Positions 42,108-50,336 of a DNA stretch of 64,000 nt are shown here, piece by piece. Under the pieces are notes generated by a model. It saw only the letters and a list, made by a program, of their open reading frames with translations, was not told the DNA's origin and did no database searches. Both the position numbers and the translations under genes were made by a program. Each line of letters begins with the position of its first letter. Position 1 is the first letter of the stretch. The stretch lies in contig NZ_JACRSS010000001.1 of the NCBI RefSeq assembly GCF_014384805.1, positions 868,001 through 932,000 on the forward strand, given 5' to 3'. This DNA comes from Guopingia tenuis. Its GTDB lineage: Bacteria > Bacillota > Clostridia > Christensenellales > Christensenellaceae.

Positions 42108-43277
42108 TTAATGATAGATCACTTCCACCTCTTTGCCCAGCCGCCGCAGAGCATCGGCAATATCCTGCACAAGCCGGAGCTTGAGGCTCAGGTTCAGCGG
42201 CAGGTCCGGGTTCTGGTGCGCCGGGTTCATGGCCCGGCCGACCACAAATTTTGCCCCCGTGCATTGGGTGATTAACGTCTGGGCCAACAGATGGGCGCCG
42301 TCCTTTTTATAATTGAGGGCGTTTTTGCGTCCCTCGCTGCCGTTTTCATAGCGTTTTATCACATCCAGCGTCTTGCCTAGAGTAATCACGCCTTCGGTCA
42401 CCAGATCGATGCCCTCCATCTTTCCGATGGGCGGCACGTCCGGCGACAAATAGTTGAGGCAGGTTGTCAGCTCTTTGCCGGAGTATTTGGAGACGATCTG
42501 AGAGGTCGTTCCGCCGCAGACGATCTTGGTCCCGTCGAAATTCAAAAGCTCCCGGACAGTCTTTTCATCCTCTCCCGGGTCTACCGGCGGCCCCACCATG
42601 ACATAGGCCACATTGGGCTTGCGTACCCGGCATACCGCCACGGTGGTATCGTCGCCCGGCTGCTCCATATAGAGGCTGTTGCAGGCAGAGAGCAGCTTTT
42701 GCTGCAGCTCATAGGCAGTCATGTTCTTTTCATAGGCGCCTTCCAGGTATTCCACCACGTTTTCCCACTGCCAGCCCAGGTTCATGAGCTGTCCTACACC
42801 GGCATGGATCACGCCGTCGCTGAACATGACGATATAGTCGTTTTCCCGAAGCTGGGTGCGGATCTCGCGGATCACCTTTCCGGAGATGGTATGTTCATAT
42901 ACAGGCAGATCCGTGCTCTTGCCGCCCCGCAGAAACACGATCTCGGGGTTTTCGGATTCCACAATATAGGCATGGCCCGCCGGGTCGGTCTGTAAAAACG
43001 TGAAAGTGGAATAGGCCACTTTCCGCACCTTGCAGACCGGCAGAGTGGATGCCATGGTATCGATAATATCGCTGACCTCGGCCCCTTCCTTGAGCATGGA
43101 GGAGACGATTTTGCTCGTGAGAGAGGCCAGGATATTCGCCTTTACGCCGCTGCCCAGGCCGTCTGCCAGCACCATGGTAGTGTCGTCGCCGTGCTTGGCA
43201 ATCTCCACCTTGTCCCCGCAAAGCTCTTCGCCCTTTTTATTCAGGCTTCCATAACTCAATTCAAAATACAGGCTCAT
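42108..43277 (-). CDS. SpoIIE/PP2C-type protein phosphatase
   Basis: A 389-residue Ser/Thr phosphatase. The N-terminal 220 residues form a SpoIIE domain with metal-binding Asp motifs VLADGLGSG (about 37-45), VMFSDGVIHAG (about 149-159) and PGDDTTVAV (about 209-217). The C-terminal part (about 225-389, CGGTTSQIVSKYSG) is a domain found next to it in Clostridia hydrogenase clusters. Its ATG overlaps the stop of the sensory hydrogenase gene by 4 bases. Group C [FeFe]-hydrogenases are known to neighbour such phosphatases, so it probably passes on the hydrogenase signal by dephosphorylating a target protein. Confidence 0.87.
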   Translation of the reverse strand: MSLYFELSYGSLNKKGEELCGDKVEIAKHGDDTTMVLADGLGSGVKANILASLTSKIVSSMLKEGAEVSDIIDTMASTLPVCKVRKVAYSTFTFLQTDPAGHAYIVESENPEIVFLRGGKSTDLPVYEHTISGKVIREIRTQLRENDYIVMFSDGVIHAGVGQLMNLGWQWENVVEYLEGAYEKNMTAYELQQKLLSACNSLYMEQPGDDTTVAVCRVRKPNVAYVMVGPPVDPGEDEKTVRELLNFDGTKIVCGGTTSQIVSKYSGKELTTCLNYLSPDVPPIGKMEGIDLVTEGVITLGKTLDVIKRYENGSEGRKNALNYKKDGAHLLAQTLITQCTGAKFVVGRAMNPAHQNPDLPLNLSLKLRLVQDIADALRRLGKEVEVIYH

Positions 43278-44965
43278 AGCTTTTTATCCTCTGCGATGGA
43301 CTTCTTGAGCTTCAAAAGCGCCGCCTTGGTCTCGCCGGTCGTCTCGCCGAGCAGGCTGGCGATCTCCTGGGCTACCCGCATCTGCTTATCGATCACCTGC
43401 TGGGTCGTCTCAATGGTCTCCCGACGGAATTCCTCCATCTCCCGGCGGTTTTCCTCCTCCGCCGTGATGTCCTTGGAAACCACCAGATAGTCCCCGTTGG
43501 AAACGGCCACAATGGAATTTTCCACGGTTTTTCCGTTGGCAGAAACCGAACGGGAACCCATGATATCCCCGCTTCCCTGGCGCACTTTTTCAAAATCAGC
43601 GCCATCCAGATACATCTCGATGGGCATGCCGACGCATTCGGGCGTGAGCCCCAGAATTTCTCCGGCCGCCCGGTTATACTGCAAAATCAGGAAATCCTGA
43701 TCCAGCATAATCAGCCCATTGGGCGTGGTTTCCAGAATCACGTTGGACATGCTCTCCGCCTTTTCACGCAGATACGGCAGGCACATCTTCAGATCCGCCT
43801 TGCCCTGGTATACGGCGATGGCCTTGTCCCGGCAGGTGGGATATCCGCAGGTCCCGCAGTTCAGCATGGATTCCGGCGTCGTCTTGCCGATCTTGGCCAG
43901 GATTTCCTTGATTGTCGCCTCGTCAGGGATCTTGTCATGCACCTTTGTGTGGTTATAGACGGCGCGCAGGTCGTCCGTCACGTCCTCGCTCATGACCGGC
44001 TTGGTCATCGTCTTTTTGCGGGTATTGGCCAGGATCTTGTCTTTGGCCACCAGGAACGGCGTTTTGATATGCTGCATTCCCGGCCCCTCAACGCAGGAGC
44101 CCTCGCAGGAACTCATCTCCAGAAGATATCCCTCGATGTTGTTGTCCCGGATGGAATCCAGAATTTCCATGCAGCGGGTCAGGCCGTCCAGCGAAATCGT
44201 CTTGTAATTCCGCCGGGCCTCCTTGGGAATGGTCTTCAGGATGCCGCCGGGCACCGGATAGAGCCGGGCCAGCGTCTTATGCATTTCCTCGGGTTCGGGG
44301 TCTTCCTCGTCAAAGGCAATTCCCTCTTCTTCCATCCAGTGCTTGAGCTCTTCAAACATGAGAACCGCCTGGATGCTGCCGGACTGCGCCGCCTCCTGCT
44401 TTTTGGAAATGCAGGGGCCCAGGAACACCACCTTGATGCGGCTGCCATAGAGCTTGCGCATCATCTTGGCGTGGGCCACCGCCGGCGAAACCACCGGCGC
44501 CAGGCAGGGAATCAGCTCGGGATAGTATTTCTCCACCAGCATGACGATGGTCGGGCAGCAGGTGGTGATGATATTCTTCATTTTGTGTTCTTCGATCAGC
44601 CGGGTAAACTCCTCGGAAACCCGAGTCGCCCCAATGGCCGTCTCTTCCACATGGGCGAAGCCCAGCTTTTTGAGAGCGGCGGAAAGCTGAGAAAAGCTGG
44701 CTCCCGGATATGCGGAAACATAGGAGGGGGCCACGCTGACGAACACCTTGGCTCCGCTTTGCAGGAACTCCTTGATCTTGGGAACGTCGCTGTCGATCTG
44801 CTTGGCATTCTGGTGACATACCAGCGTGCATTTTCCGCAGAGCACACAGGCATCCTCCATGATCCGGGCCTGCTCGTCATGGAACGAAATCGCCTTCACG
44901 GCGCAGTGGCGGATGCATTGATAGCAGCTTTTGCAGTTCGCTTCTTTAAATTGTATAATACTCAT
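43274..44965 (-). CDS. hydS: Sensory-type (group C) [FeFe]-hydrogenase with PAS domain
   Basis: A 563-residue iron-sulfur protein. Two [4Fe-4S] motifs come first (Cys11-14-17-21 and Cys40-43-46-50). The H-cluster domain follows: L1 TTCCPT (Cys136-137), L2 GPCISKK (Cys185) and L3 EMSSCEGSCVEGP (Cys287, Cys291). A further [4Fe-4S] domain uses CGTCGYPTC and a later Cys395, then a PAS domain (about 405-510) and a C-terminal helix. Reduced H-cluster motifs plus PAS are typical of group C, proposed to sense H2 or redox state. The ATG at 44965 follows GGGGGAAA. It is co-transcribed with a [2Fe-2S] protein and the phosphatase. Confidence 0.88.
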   Translation of the reverse strand: MSIIQFKEANCKSCYQCIRHCAVKAISFHDEQARIMEDACVLCGKCTLVCHQNAKQIDSDVPKIKEFLQSGAKVFVSVAPSYVSAYPGASFSQLSAALKKLGFAHVEETAIGATRVSEEFTRLIEEHKMKNIITTCCPTIVMLVEKYYPELIPCLAPVVSPAVAHAKMMRKLYGSRIKVVFLGPCISKKQEAAQSGSIQAVLMFEELKHWMEEEGIAFDEEDPEPEEMHKTLARLYPVPGGILKTIPKEARRNYKTISLDGLTRCMEILDSIRDNNIEGYLLEMSSCEGSCVEGPGMQHIKTPFLVAKDKILANTRKKTMTKPVMSEDVTDDLRAVYNHTKVHDKIPDEATIKEILAKIGKTTPESMLNCGTCGYPTCRDKAIAVYQGKADLKMCLPYLREKAESMSNVILETTPNGLIMLDQDFLILQYNRAAGEILGLTPECVGMPIEMYLDGADFEKVRQGSGDIMGSRSVSANGKTVENSIVAVSNGDYLVVSKDITAEEENRREMEEFRRETIETTQQVIDKQMRVAQEIASLLGETTGETKAALLKLKKSIAEDKKL

Positions 44966-44978
44966 GCGGTTTCCCCCA

Positions 44979-45224
44979 TTATAATAAAGGCAGGATCTCG
45001 CTCTCGAAGAAGGAATCCACATCCTTGGCAGTCATATTGCGGATCTTTTTGCCATTGACCGTCATGCAGACGCCGTTTACGCAGTCTCCCATGCAGAAGC
45101 TGCCCTTGAGCTCTACCTGATCCTGAAGCCCGGCGTCGGCGATTTTCCGGCTCAGCTTTTCCACAATGGGATGCGAACCCTTCAGATGACATGCGCTTCC
45201 AATGCAAACACTTACTTCTACCAT
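44979..45224 (-). CDS. [2Fe-2S] thioredoxin-like ferredoxin (NuoE-like)
   Basis: An 81-residue protein with the thioredoxin-like ferredoxin pattern: CIGSACHLKG near the N-terminus and GSFCMGDC about 30 residues later, giving four Cys for one [2Fe-2S] cluster. It corresponds to the C-terminal domain of NuoE/HndA subunits. It precedes the sensory hydrogenase by 13 bp and probably passes electrons to or from it. GGAGG lies 8 bases before the ATG at 45224. A TATAAT box at 45272-45277 on the minus strand suggests an internal promoter. Confidence 0.85.
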   Translation of the reverse strand: MVEVSVCIGSACHLKGSHPIVEKLSRKIADAGLQDQVELKGSFCMGDCVNGVCMTVNGKKIRNMTAKDVDSFFESEILPLL

Positions 45225-45315
45225 ACCCTTTTCCTCCAATTATCCCGTATTAAGAAAATACTCTTGTCTGTATTATACCGCATCCCATCAGAGAAGGAAA
45301 TACGGTTTTTCGCTT

Positions 45316-45579
45316 TTATGCGCGGTCTTCCAGCCGCGGCATGACCTGGGTTTCAAAAAATTCAGCCGCCGTGTCCCCACTGACGCTGTAGACCTTTTCT
45401 TCGTCCTCGCCCAGCGTCACGGAAACCGCATCCACACAGTGCCCCTTGCAGAAAGCGGCGCAGAGCTCGATGGCATCCTGCAATCCCTTTTCCTCGATCA
45501 TGCGCTGAAAACTCTGGATCACCTGCTGGGATCCCTTGATATGACATGCGCTTCCAATACATACATTCAATTTCAACAT
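45316..45579 (-). CDS. Second [2Fe-2S] thioredoxin-like ferredoxin
   Basis: An 87-residue paralogue of the next gene: CIGSACHIKG and CAAFCKGHC supply the four cluster ligands, and the C-terminus is acidic. Divergence between the two copies suggests distinct partners. It is the first leftward gene after the Rex-like operator, 91 bp before the second ferredoxin gene, with no terminator between them. Confidence 0.83.
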   Translation of the reverse strand: MLKLNVCIGSACHIKGSQQVIQSFQRMIEEKGLQDAIELCAAFCKGHCVDAVSVTLGEDEEKVYSVSGDTAAEFFETQVMPRLEDRA

Positions 45580-45624
45580 TGTTTTTCATCCTTTCCCGCC
45601 ATAGGGCAGCCTGTTTCTAGAAGA

Positions 45625-45642
45625 TTGTTATTTTTTTAACAT
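45625..45642 (-). promoter_or_regulatory. Rex-like operator at the start of the ferredoxin-hydrogenase operon
   Basis: TTGTTAT-TTTT-TTAACAT agrees at 12 of 14 defined positions with the clostridial Rex operator TTGTTAA-N4-TTAACAA. It covers the expected transcription start of the leftward promoter at 45649-45677. Rex senses the NADH/NAD ratio and represses fermentation genes. Confidence 0.6.
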
Positions 45643-45648
45643 GCTTCT

Positions 45649-45677
45649 ATTGTAATATGTTTTCCCCTGCCAGACAA
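45649..45677 (-). promoter_or_regulatory. Promoter of the ferredoxin-hydrogenase operon
   Basis: Reading leftward, TTGTCT (45672-45677), a 17-bp spacer and TACAAT (45649-45654). A second Rex-like site, ATGATAA-AAAA-TTGTCAA (45677-45694), abuts its -35 box. Confidence 0.6.
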
Positions 45678-45721
45678 TGATAAAAAATTGTCAAAACCCC
45701 GCTGTTTCTTCTATTTTATCA

Positions 45722-45759
45722 TTTTTAATACGGGAATGCCATAGATTCCGTATTAAAAA
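45722..45759. other. Strong inverted repeat in the divergent region
   Basis: TTTTAATACGG plus GAAT pairs with ATTC plus CGTATTAAAA, with a 7-base loop and one bulge. It lies midway between the two divergent promoters and may separate them or bind a protein. Confidence 0.5.
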
Positions 45760-45801
45760 TTCCATTCTCCATCCCTCGAAAAAAACCTGTGTTTAAATTG
45801 C

Positions 45802-45830
45802 TTGACCCAGTGGTATTATAAATTTACAAT
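45802..45830 (+). promoter_or_regulatory. Promoter of the iron alcohol dehydrogenase gene
   Basis: TTGACC (45802-45807), a 17-bp spacer and TACAAT (45825-45830). The Rex-like palindrome at 45845 lies right after the expected start. Confidence 0.65.
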
Positions 45831-45844
45831 ACATGGCAACAGCG

Positions 45845-45864
45845 ATTGATAAAAAATTATCAAT
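45845..45864 (+). promoter_or_regulatory. Rex-like operator of the alcohol dehydrogenase gene
   Basis: ATTGATAA-AAAA-TTATCAAT is a perfect 8-4-8 palindrome. It matches the spacing of Rex operators, with one base changed per arm relative to TTGTTAA-N4-TTAACAA. Alcohol dehydrogenases are classical Rex targets. Confidence 0.65.
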
Positions 45865-45899
45865 CATTGAATATTTTTATAAGTGAAAGGAAGAAAACA

Positions 45900-47069
45900 A
45901 TGGCAAGATTTACATTACCCCGGGATCTGTATTTCGGCGAAAACGCAATGGAAGAGTTAAAAGCCCTCAAGGGCCACAAGCGGGCATTTATTGTAATCGG
46001 CGGCGGCTCCATGAAGCGGGGCGGCTTCCTGGATAAATTGGAAAGCATCCTGAAGGAAGCGGGCCTGGAAACCCAGCTGTTTGAGGGTGTGGAACCCGAT
46101 CCTTCCGTGGAAACCGTTATGCGCGGCGCCAAAGCCATGGAGGCTTTCCAGCCGGATGTCATCGTTTCCATCGGCGGCGGTTCCCCCATGGACGCGGCAA
46201 AGGCCATGTGGGTGTTCTATGAGCATCCGGAAACCAAATTCGATGACATTAAAGACCCCTTCACGATTCCCAAGCTGCGGAACAAGGCCATCTTTGTCGC
46301 CATCCCCTCCACGTCCGGAACGGCCAGCGAAGTAACCGCCTTCTCCGTCATCACGGACTATTCCACCAAGATCAAATATCCTCTGGCGGATTTTGAGATT
46401 ACGCCGGATATCGCCGTGCTGGACCCCGCGATTGCAGAAACCATGCCCAAAAAGCTGACGGCTCACACGGGCATGGACGCCATGACCCACGCCATCGAGG
46501 CCTATGTCGCCGCCTTGCGCAGCGATTTCTCGGATCCGCTGGCGCTCAAGGCGATCAGCATGCTGGACGAATATCTGATCGATTCCTATAACGGCGACAA
46601 GGTTGCCCGCGGCAAGGTGCATATTGCCCAGTGCCTGGCCGGTATGGCCTTCTCCAATGCGCTCCTGGGCATCGTTCACTCCCTGGCGCATAAGACCGGC
46701 GCACAGTATGATCTGCCTCATGGCTGCTGCAACGCCATCATGCTGCCCTATGTCATCCAGTATAATTCCAAGGTCTGCATGGAACGTTTTGCTGATATCG
46801 CCCGTTGCATGGGTCTGCCGGGCGCTACGGACAAGCAGCTCACCAATGCCCTGGTGGAAGAAATCCGCCGTCTGAACAAGCGGCTGGAAATTCCCGCTTC
46901 CTTCAAGGAAGCCGGCGTTTCTGAAGAACTGTTTAACTCCACCGCCGACTTCATCAGCGAGCATGCCGTGGAAGATCCCTGCACAGGCGCCAATCCGCGG
47001 GAAACCGACGCTGCCAACATGAAGAAAGTTTTGACCTGCGCATACTATGGCGAGGACGTCACATTCTAA
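45900..47069 (+). CDS. Iron-containing alcohol dehydrogenase
   Basis: A 389-residue NAD(P)H-dependent dehydrogenase of the type III (iron) family, which reduces aldehydes such as butyraldehyde or acetaldehyde. The nucleotide loop is SIGGGSPMDAAK (about residues 92-103). Metal ligands are in GMDAMTHAIEAYV and HSLAHKTGAQYDLPHG. The ATG at 45900 has AAGGAAG upstream. Length matches butanol or 1,3-propanediol dehydrogenases; the substrate cannot be fixed. The Rex-like operator upstream fits a role in disposing of excess NADH. Confidence 0.88.
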   Translation: MARFTLPRDLYFGENAMEELKALKGHKRAFIVIGGGSMKRGGFLDKLESILKEAGLETQLFEGVEPDPSVETVMRGAKAMEAFQPDVIVSIGGGSPMDAAKAMWVFYEHPETKFDDIKDPFTIPKLRNKAIFVAIPSTSGTASEVTAFSVITDYSTKIKYPLADFEITPDIAVLDPAIAETMPKKLTAHTGMDAMTHAIEAYVAALRSDFSDPLALKAISMLDEYLIDSYNGDKVARGKVHIAQCLAGMAFSNALLGIVHSLAHKTGAQYDLPHGCCNAIMLPYVIQYNSKVCMERFADIARCMGLPGATDKQLTNALVEEIRRLNKRLEIPASFKEAGVSEELFNSTADFISEHAVEDPCTGANPRETDAANMKKVLTCAYYGEDVTF

Positions 47070-47435
47070 ATTGCTTTCGATTTCCCCAGTCTGGGGGATG
47101 CATAGTCACTTTTCGGCAATGGCCCCGGTTTTCCGGGGCCATTGCTCCTTATGGGGCTTTATCTCTGTAAACGAATGCGCCGTAGATGCCGCCATCCAAA
47201 ACCAGCGGGAAATGTATTACAGACGGCCGATCTCATAAAGGCAGGATACAGAAAAATTCCTCTTCCCGGCCGGTTGTATTTGCGAATCAGGGGCCAGAAA
47301 GTAGCAGTTACTTCGTCGAAAGAAGCCCGAGACAGTCTATGAAGGACAGGCTCCTTTCTCGGGCAAGATGCCCGACCGGGAATAAATCCCCGCGGGGTTC
47401 GGCATTCTAATCCTATGGAAAAACAGGAGGTTTTT
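47070..47435 (+). other. Structured leader between alcohol dehydrogenase and hydrogenase genes
   Basis: Holds a perfect 12-bp hairpin CAATGGCCCCGG-TTTT-CCGGGGCCATTG (47117-47144), a probable terminator of the dehydrogenase gene although its T run is weak. Two more hairpins follow: GCCCGAGA pairing with TCTCGGGC (about 47327-47366) and ATGCC pairing with GGCAT around GC-rich inner stems (about 47368-47406), ending 30 bp before the hydrogenase start. No gene is seen. Confidence 0.5.
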
Positions 47436-48650
47436 ATGGAAACATTAAAGGAACTTCATACACGTCTGCTCGCCTCGGCAATTCATGGCGATGCCCCGCT
47501 TCCCAGCGACGAGGGGCAGCTGGATTGTCTGCTGCATCCGGAGAAATATGCCGCCGTCCTTCCCGGCGGAGAGCCATGCACCTGCGGCAAGGACGCGCCC
47601 TGCATAAAAAGCTGTCTTTTTTCAGCTCTGACCAAAGACGAAACAGGAAAAATACACATCGACAAAGACAAATGCTGCGGCTGCGCCGCCTGTCTTGACG
47701 TCTGCGATAAGCTGGAGCCAAGCCGCGATACGCTCGCCCTGCTCTATGCCCTGAAGGAACCCCAGCCCGTCTATGTGATGATCGCCCCAGCCTTTATCGG
47801 CCAGTTCAGTGAAAATGTGACTCCGGGCAAGCTGCGGGCCGCCTTCAAATCCCTGGGCTTTGCAGGGATGGTGGAAGTCGCGCTGTTTGCCGATATCCTG
47901 ACCCTCAAAGAAGCCTTTGAATTTGAAAACGCCGTTCACAGCCACGAGGACTTTTTGCTCACCAGCTGCTGCTGCCCGGTTTGGATCTCCATGATCCGCA
48001 AAATCTATCACCAGCTCAAGCCGCATATCCCCGGTTCGGTTTCGCCCATGGTCGCCTGTGGCCGGGTCATCAAACGCCTGCATCCCGAGGCAAAAACCGT
48101 GTTCATCGGGCCATGTCTCGCCAAAAAGGCAGAAGCCCGGGAATCCGATGTGGGAGATGCGGTGGACTTTGTCCTTACCTTTCAGGAAATCCAGGAGTTC
48201 TTTTCCCAGGCGGATATTCACCCCGAGCAATTCCCGGAGGACAGCCGGGATCACTCCTCTTCGGCCGGCCGTCTCTATGCCCGGACAGGCGGCGTCAGCG
48301 AGGCGGTGGAGAACTGCCTGGAGCGCATTCATCCCCGCCGGGATATCCCCATCAAGACGGTCCATGCCGATGGCGTCAAAGACTGCCGCGCCCTTTTGGA
48401 GCGGCTCCTTGCGGGAGAAATCCCCGGCAACTTTATCGAGGGGATGGGCTGCAAGGGCGGCTGTGTAGGCGGCCCCAAGATCACCATTCCCCGGGAGGAA
48501 GGGAAGCGGAATGTGGAGGCCTATGCCGCCGGCGCTTCCAGCCGGACGCCCATCGATAACCCCTATGTCATTGAGCTTTTGGAACATTTGGGCATTCATT
48601 CTCCGGAAGAACTTCTCAAAAATAGTGAAATATTCACAAGAAAACTATAA
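47436..48650 (+). CDS. [FeFe]-hydrogenase, group B-like monomer
   Basis: A 404-residue ferredoxin-linked hydrogenase. Iron-sulfur Cys clusters lie at CTCGKDAPCIKSC (48-60) and CCGCAACLDVC (80-90). The H-cluster motifs are L1 TSCCCPVW (Cys178-180), L2 GPCLAKKAEA (Cys227) and L3 EGMGCKGGCVGG (Cys339, Cys343). The extra Cys in L1 and the missing N-terminal electron-transfer domains fit group B rather than the standard group A. It has no PAS domain. The ATG at 47436 has AGGAGG upstream. It probably oxidises or evolves H2 in the cytosol. Confidence 0.87.
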   Translation: METLKELHTRLLASAIHGDAPLPSDEGQLDCLLHPEKYAAVLPGGEPCTCGKDAPCIKSCLFSALTKDETGKIHIDKDKCCGCAACLDVCDKLEPSRDTLALLYALKEPQPVYVMIAPAFIGQFSENVTPGKLRAAFKSLGFAGMVEVALFADILTLKEAFEFENAVHSHEDFLLTSCCCPVWISMIRKIYHQLKPHIPGSVSPMVACGRVIKRLHPEAKTVFIGPCLAKKAEARESDVGDAVDFVLTFQEIQEFFSQADIHPEQFPEDSRDHSSSAGRLYARTGGVSEAVENCLERIHPRRDIPIKTVHADGVKDCRALLERLLAGEIPGNFIEGMGCKGGCVGGPKITIPREEGKRNVEAYAAGASSRTPIDNPYVIELLEHLGIHSPEELLKNSEIFTRKL

Positions 48651-48682
48651 AATTGTTTGTTAACTTATCGTTCCAACCCAAC

Positions 48683-48710
48683 AAAACCGCAATCATTTTT
48701 TGCGGTTTTT
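48683..48710 (+). terminator. Intrinsic terminator of the group B hydrogenase gene
   Basis: AAAACCGCA pairs with TGCGGTTTTT around a short loop, 32 bp after the stop. Confidence 0.8.
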
Positions 48711-48781
48711 CCTTTTTATATCACGTTTTATTAACATTTGTTATGCTTCTGTTAATTTTCTGGTTTTTCTCTCTTTTTTTG

Positions 48782-48810
48782 TTGCACTTTCGGATGTTGC
48801 GTGTTATTAT
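48782..48810 (+). promoter_or_regulatory. Promoter of the PilT-like gene
   Basis: TTGCAC (48782-48787), a 17-bp spacer and TATTAT (48805-48810), about 125 bp ahead of the start codon. Confidence 0.55.
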
Positions 48811-48936
48811 AATCTATCATATTTTCTCTGGTGGAGAAAAAAACAAAGTTGTCACTGCCCGCATTTTTTTGAAACGGGTTTGCTTCATAAAAAATGCCGC
48901 GTAAACGCCAACAATATCAGAAAGGAGAACCAACAA

Positions 48937-49986
48937 ATGATCAACAGACTACTAGAACATGCGCGCAATCTTGGTTGTTCCGATATCCATATTATGAGTG
49001 GGGAGCCTCCCATCGTCCGGCTCCGCGGCGAGCTTACGCGCATCGGCGATCTGAACCCCTATACGCCCGAGGAAATCCGCTGCATCGCCTCGGATATGAT
49101 GCGGGTTTCCGTGAGCGATCCGGATCCCGACCGGGATTCCCAGTTTTGCTATATTACGCCCATGGGCAACCGCCAGCGGGTGAATATCTATCATTCCCAG
49201 GGGCGGTGCAGCATTGCCGTCCGGCTTCTCCAGCCCACCGTTCCCACAATGGAGGCCTTTCACCTCCCCGCGGTTCTGCGGTCGGTGGCCAAATACAGAA
49301 GCGGGCTGGTTCTCATCAACGGAGAAGCCGGCAGCGGCCGGACCACAACGGTCACCGCGCTTTTGAATCTCATCAACGAGAAAAAGGGTTCCCATATCCT
49401 GATTTTGGAAAGCCCGGTGGAATATATTCATGAAGGGAAGCGTTCCCTCATCAGCCACCGTTCGGTGGGGACAGATGTGGAATCCCTGACCCAGGGGGTG
49501 GAAGCCGCCCTGAAGGAGGATGTGGACATCCTTTCGCTGGGGGAACTGACGGACGCCGCTTCCATCGACGCCGCCCTCGCTGCGGCGCAGGCCGGATGCC
49601 TGGTTTTTGCCTCGCTCCGGGCCGACAGTACCCAGGCCGCTTTTTCCCGGATCCTTCGCGCATATCCCGCCCAGGATCGTCCGGTCGTTCTGCGGCAGCT
49701 ATCCCGTTGCCTGCGGGCTGTCACGACCCAATGCCTTCTGCCCGTTGCCGGCGGCGACAGCCTGGTTCCCGCTTTTGAAATTTTGCGGGTCAATGATGAA
49801 GTAGCTTCCCGAATCGCTCTGGACCGGCTGGATGAAATCCGCCCTCTCATGCGGGAGGATTCTTCCTTTGGGATGTCCACCATGGAACAGTCTCTGGCGG
49901 AGCTGGTGAACAGCCAGACAGTTACAAAGGAATGGGCCCAATATTTTTCCCTTCAGCCCCAGGAGCTGGCGGAATATTTGAAATAA
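48937..49986 (+). CDS. Divergent PilT-like ATPase, orphan
   Basis: A 349-residue protein of the GspE/PilT family of ring ATPases, which power type IV pilus retraction. The N-terminal domain (CSDIHIMSGEPPIVRLRGEL) is typical. The Walker A loop is GEAGSGRTTT (about residues 129-138), with Arg where ATP-binding Lys is expected. The Walker B region is DILSLGELTD, and the conserved His of the GTLHTNS motif is Arg (ASLRADST). These changes suggest weak or altered ATP use. AAGGAG precedes the ATG at 48937. No pilus genes are nearby. Confidence 0.8.
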   Translation: MINRLLEHARNLGCSDIHIMSGEPPIVRLRGELTRIGDLNPYTPEEIRCIASDMMRVSVSDPDPDRDSQFCYITPMGNRQRVNIYHSQGRCSIAVRLLQPTVPTMEAFHLPAVLRSVAKYRSGLVLINGEAGSGRTTTVTALLNLINEKKGSHILILESPVEYIHEGKRSLISHRSVGTDVESLTQGVEAALKEDVDILSLGELTDAASIDAALAAAQAGCLVFASLRADSTQAAFSRILRAYPAQDRPVVLRQLSRCLRAVTTQCLLPVAGGDSLVPAFEILRVNDEVASRIALDRLDEIRPLMREDSSFGMSTMEQSLAELVNSQTVTKEWAQYFSLQPQELAEYLK

Positions 49987-50000
49987 TGCCCGGTCACCCG

Positions 50001-50025
50001 GCGGCGGCTTTTCCGCCGCTTTTTT
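50001..50025 (+). terminator. Intrinsic terminator of the PilT-like gene
   Basis: GCGGCGG pairs with CCGCCGC around CTTTT and is followed by six T. The following 310 bp up to the next gene hold only a possible promoter (TTGACT at 50279, TAGTAT at 50303). Confidence 0.85.
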
Positions 50026-50336
50026 CTTGCATTTTCTCTTACAAAAAATGTCTTTCTATCCTTCTTTTCTCCGCCGGGCATTCCGGCCCCGGACTTTTAT
50101 CCATAACAAAAACGGCGCCGCCCTGGCAGCACCGTCCCAAGCATATTCATATGTCTTTTTGCGTTGGTTCTGTCCTGGATGCTTCCCGTATTCCGCTCCC
50201 TGAACCATCCCGCCGGGATTTTTTTACATACAGCGACACCGCCGTTTGGACAATATTCTGCCAATGTTTTCTTTGCCCTTGACTTTTCTTCCCTCCGTGG
50301 AGTAGTATAATCCCGAAAAAACAGGAGGAGGTTTCT

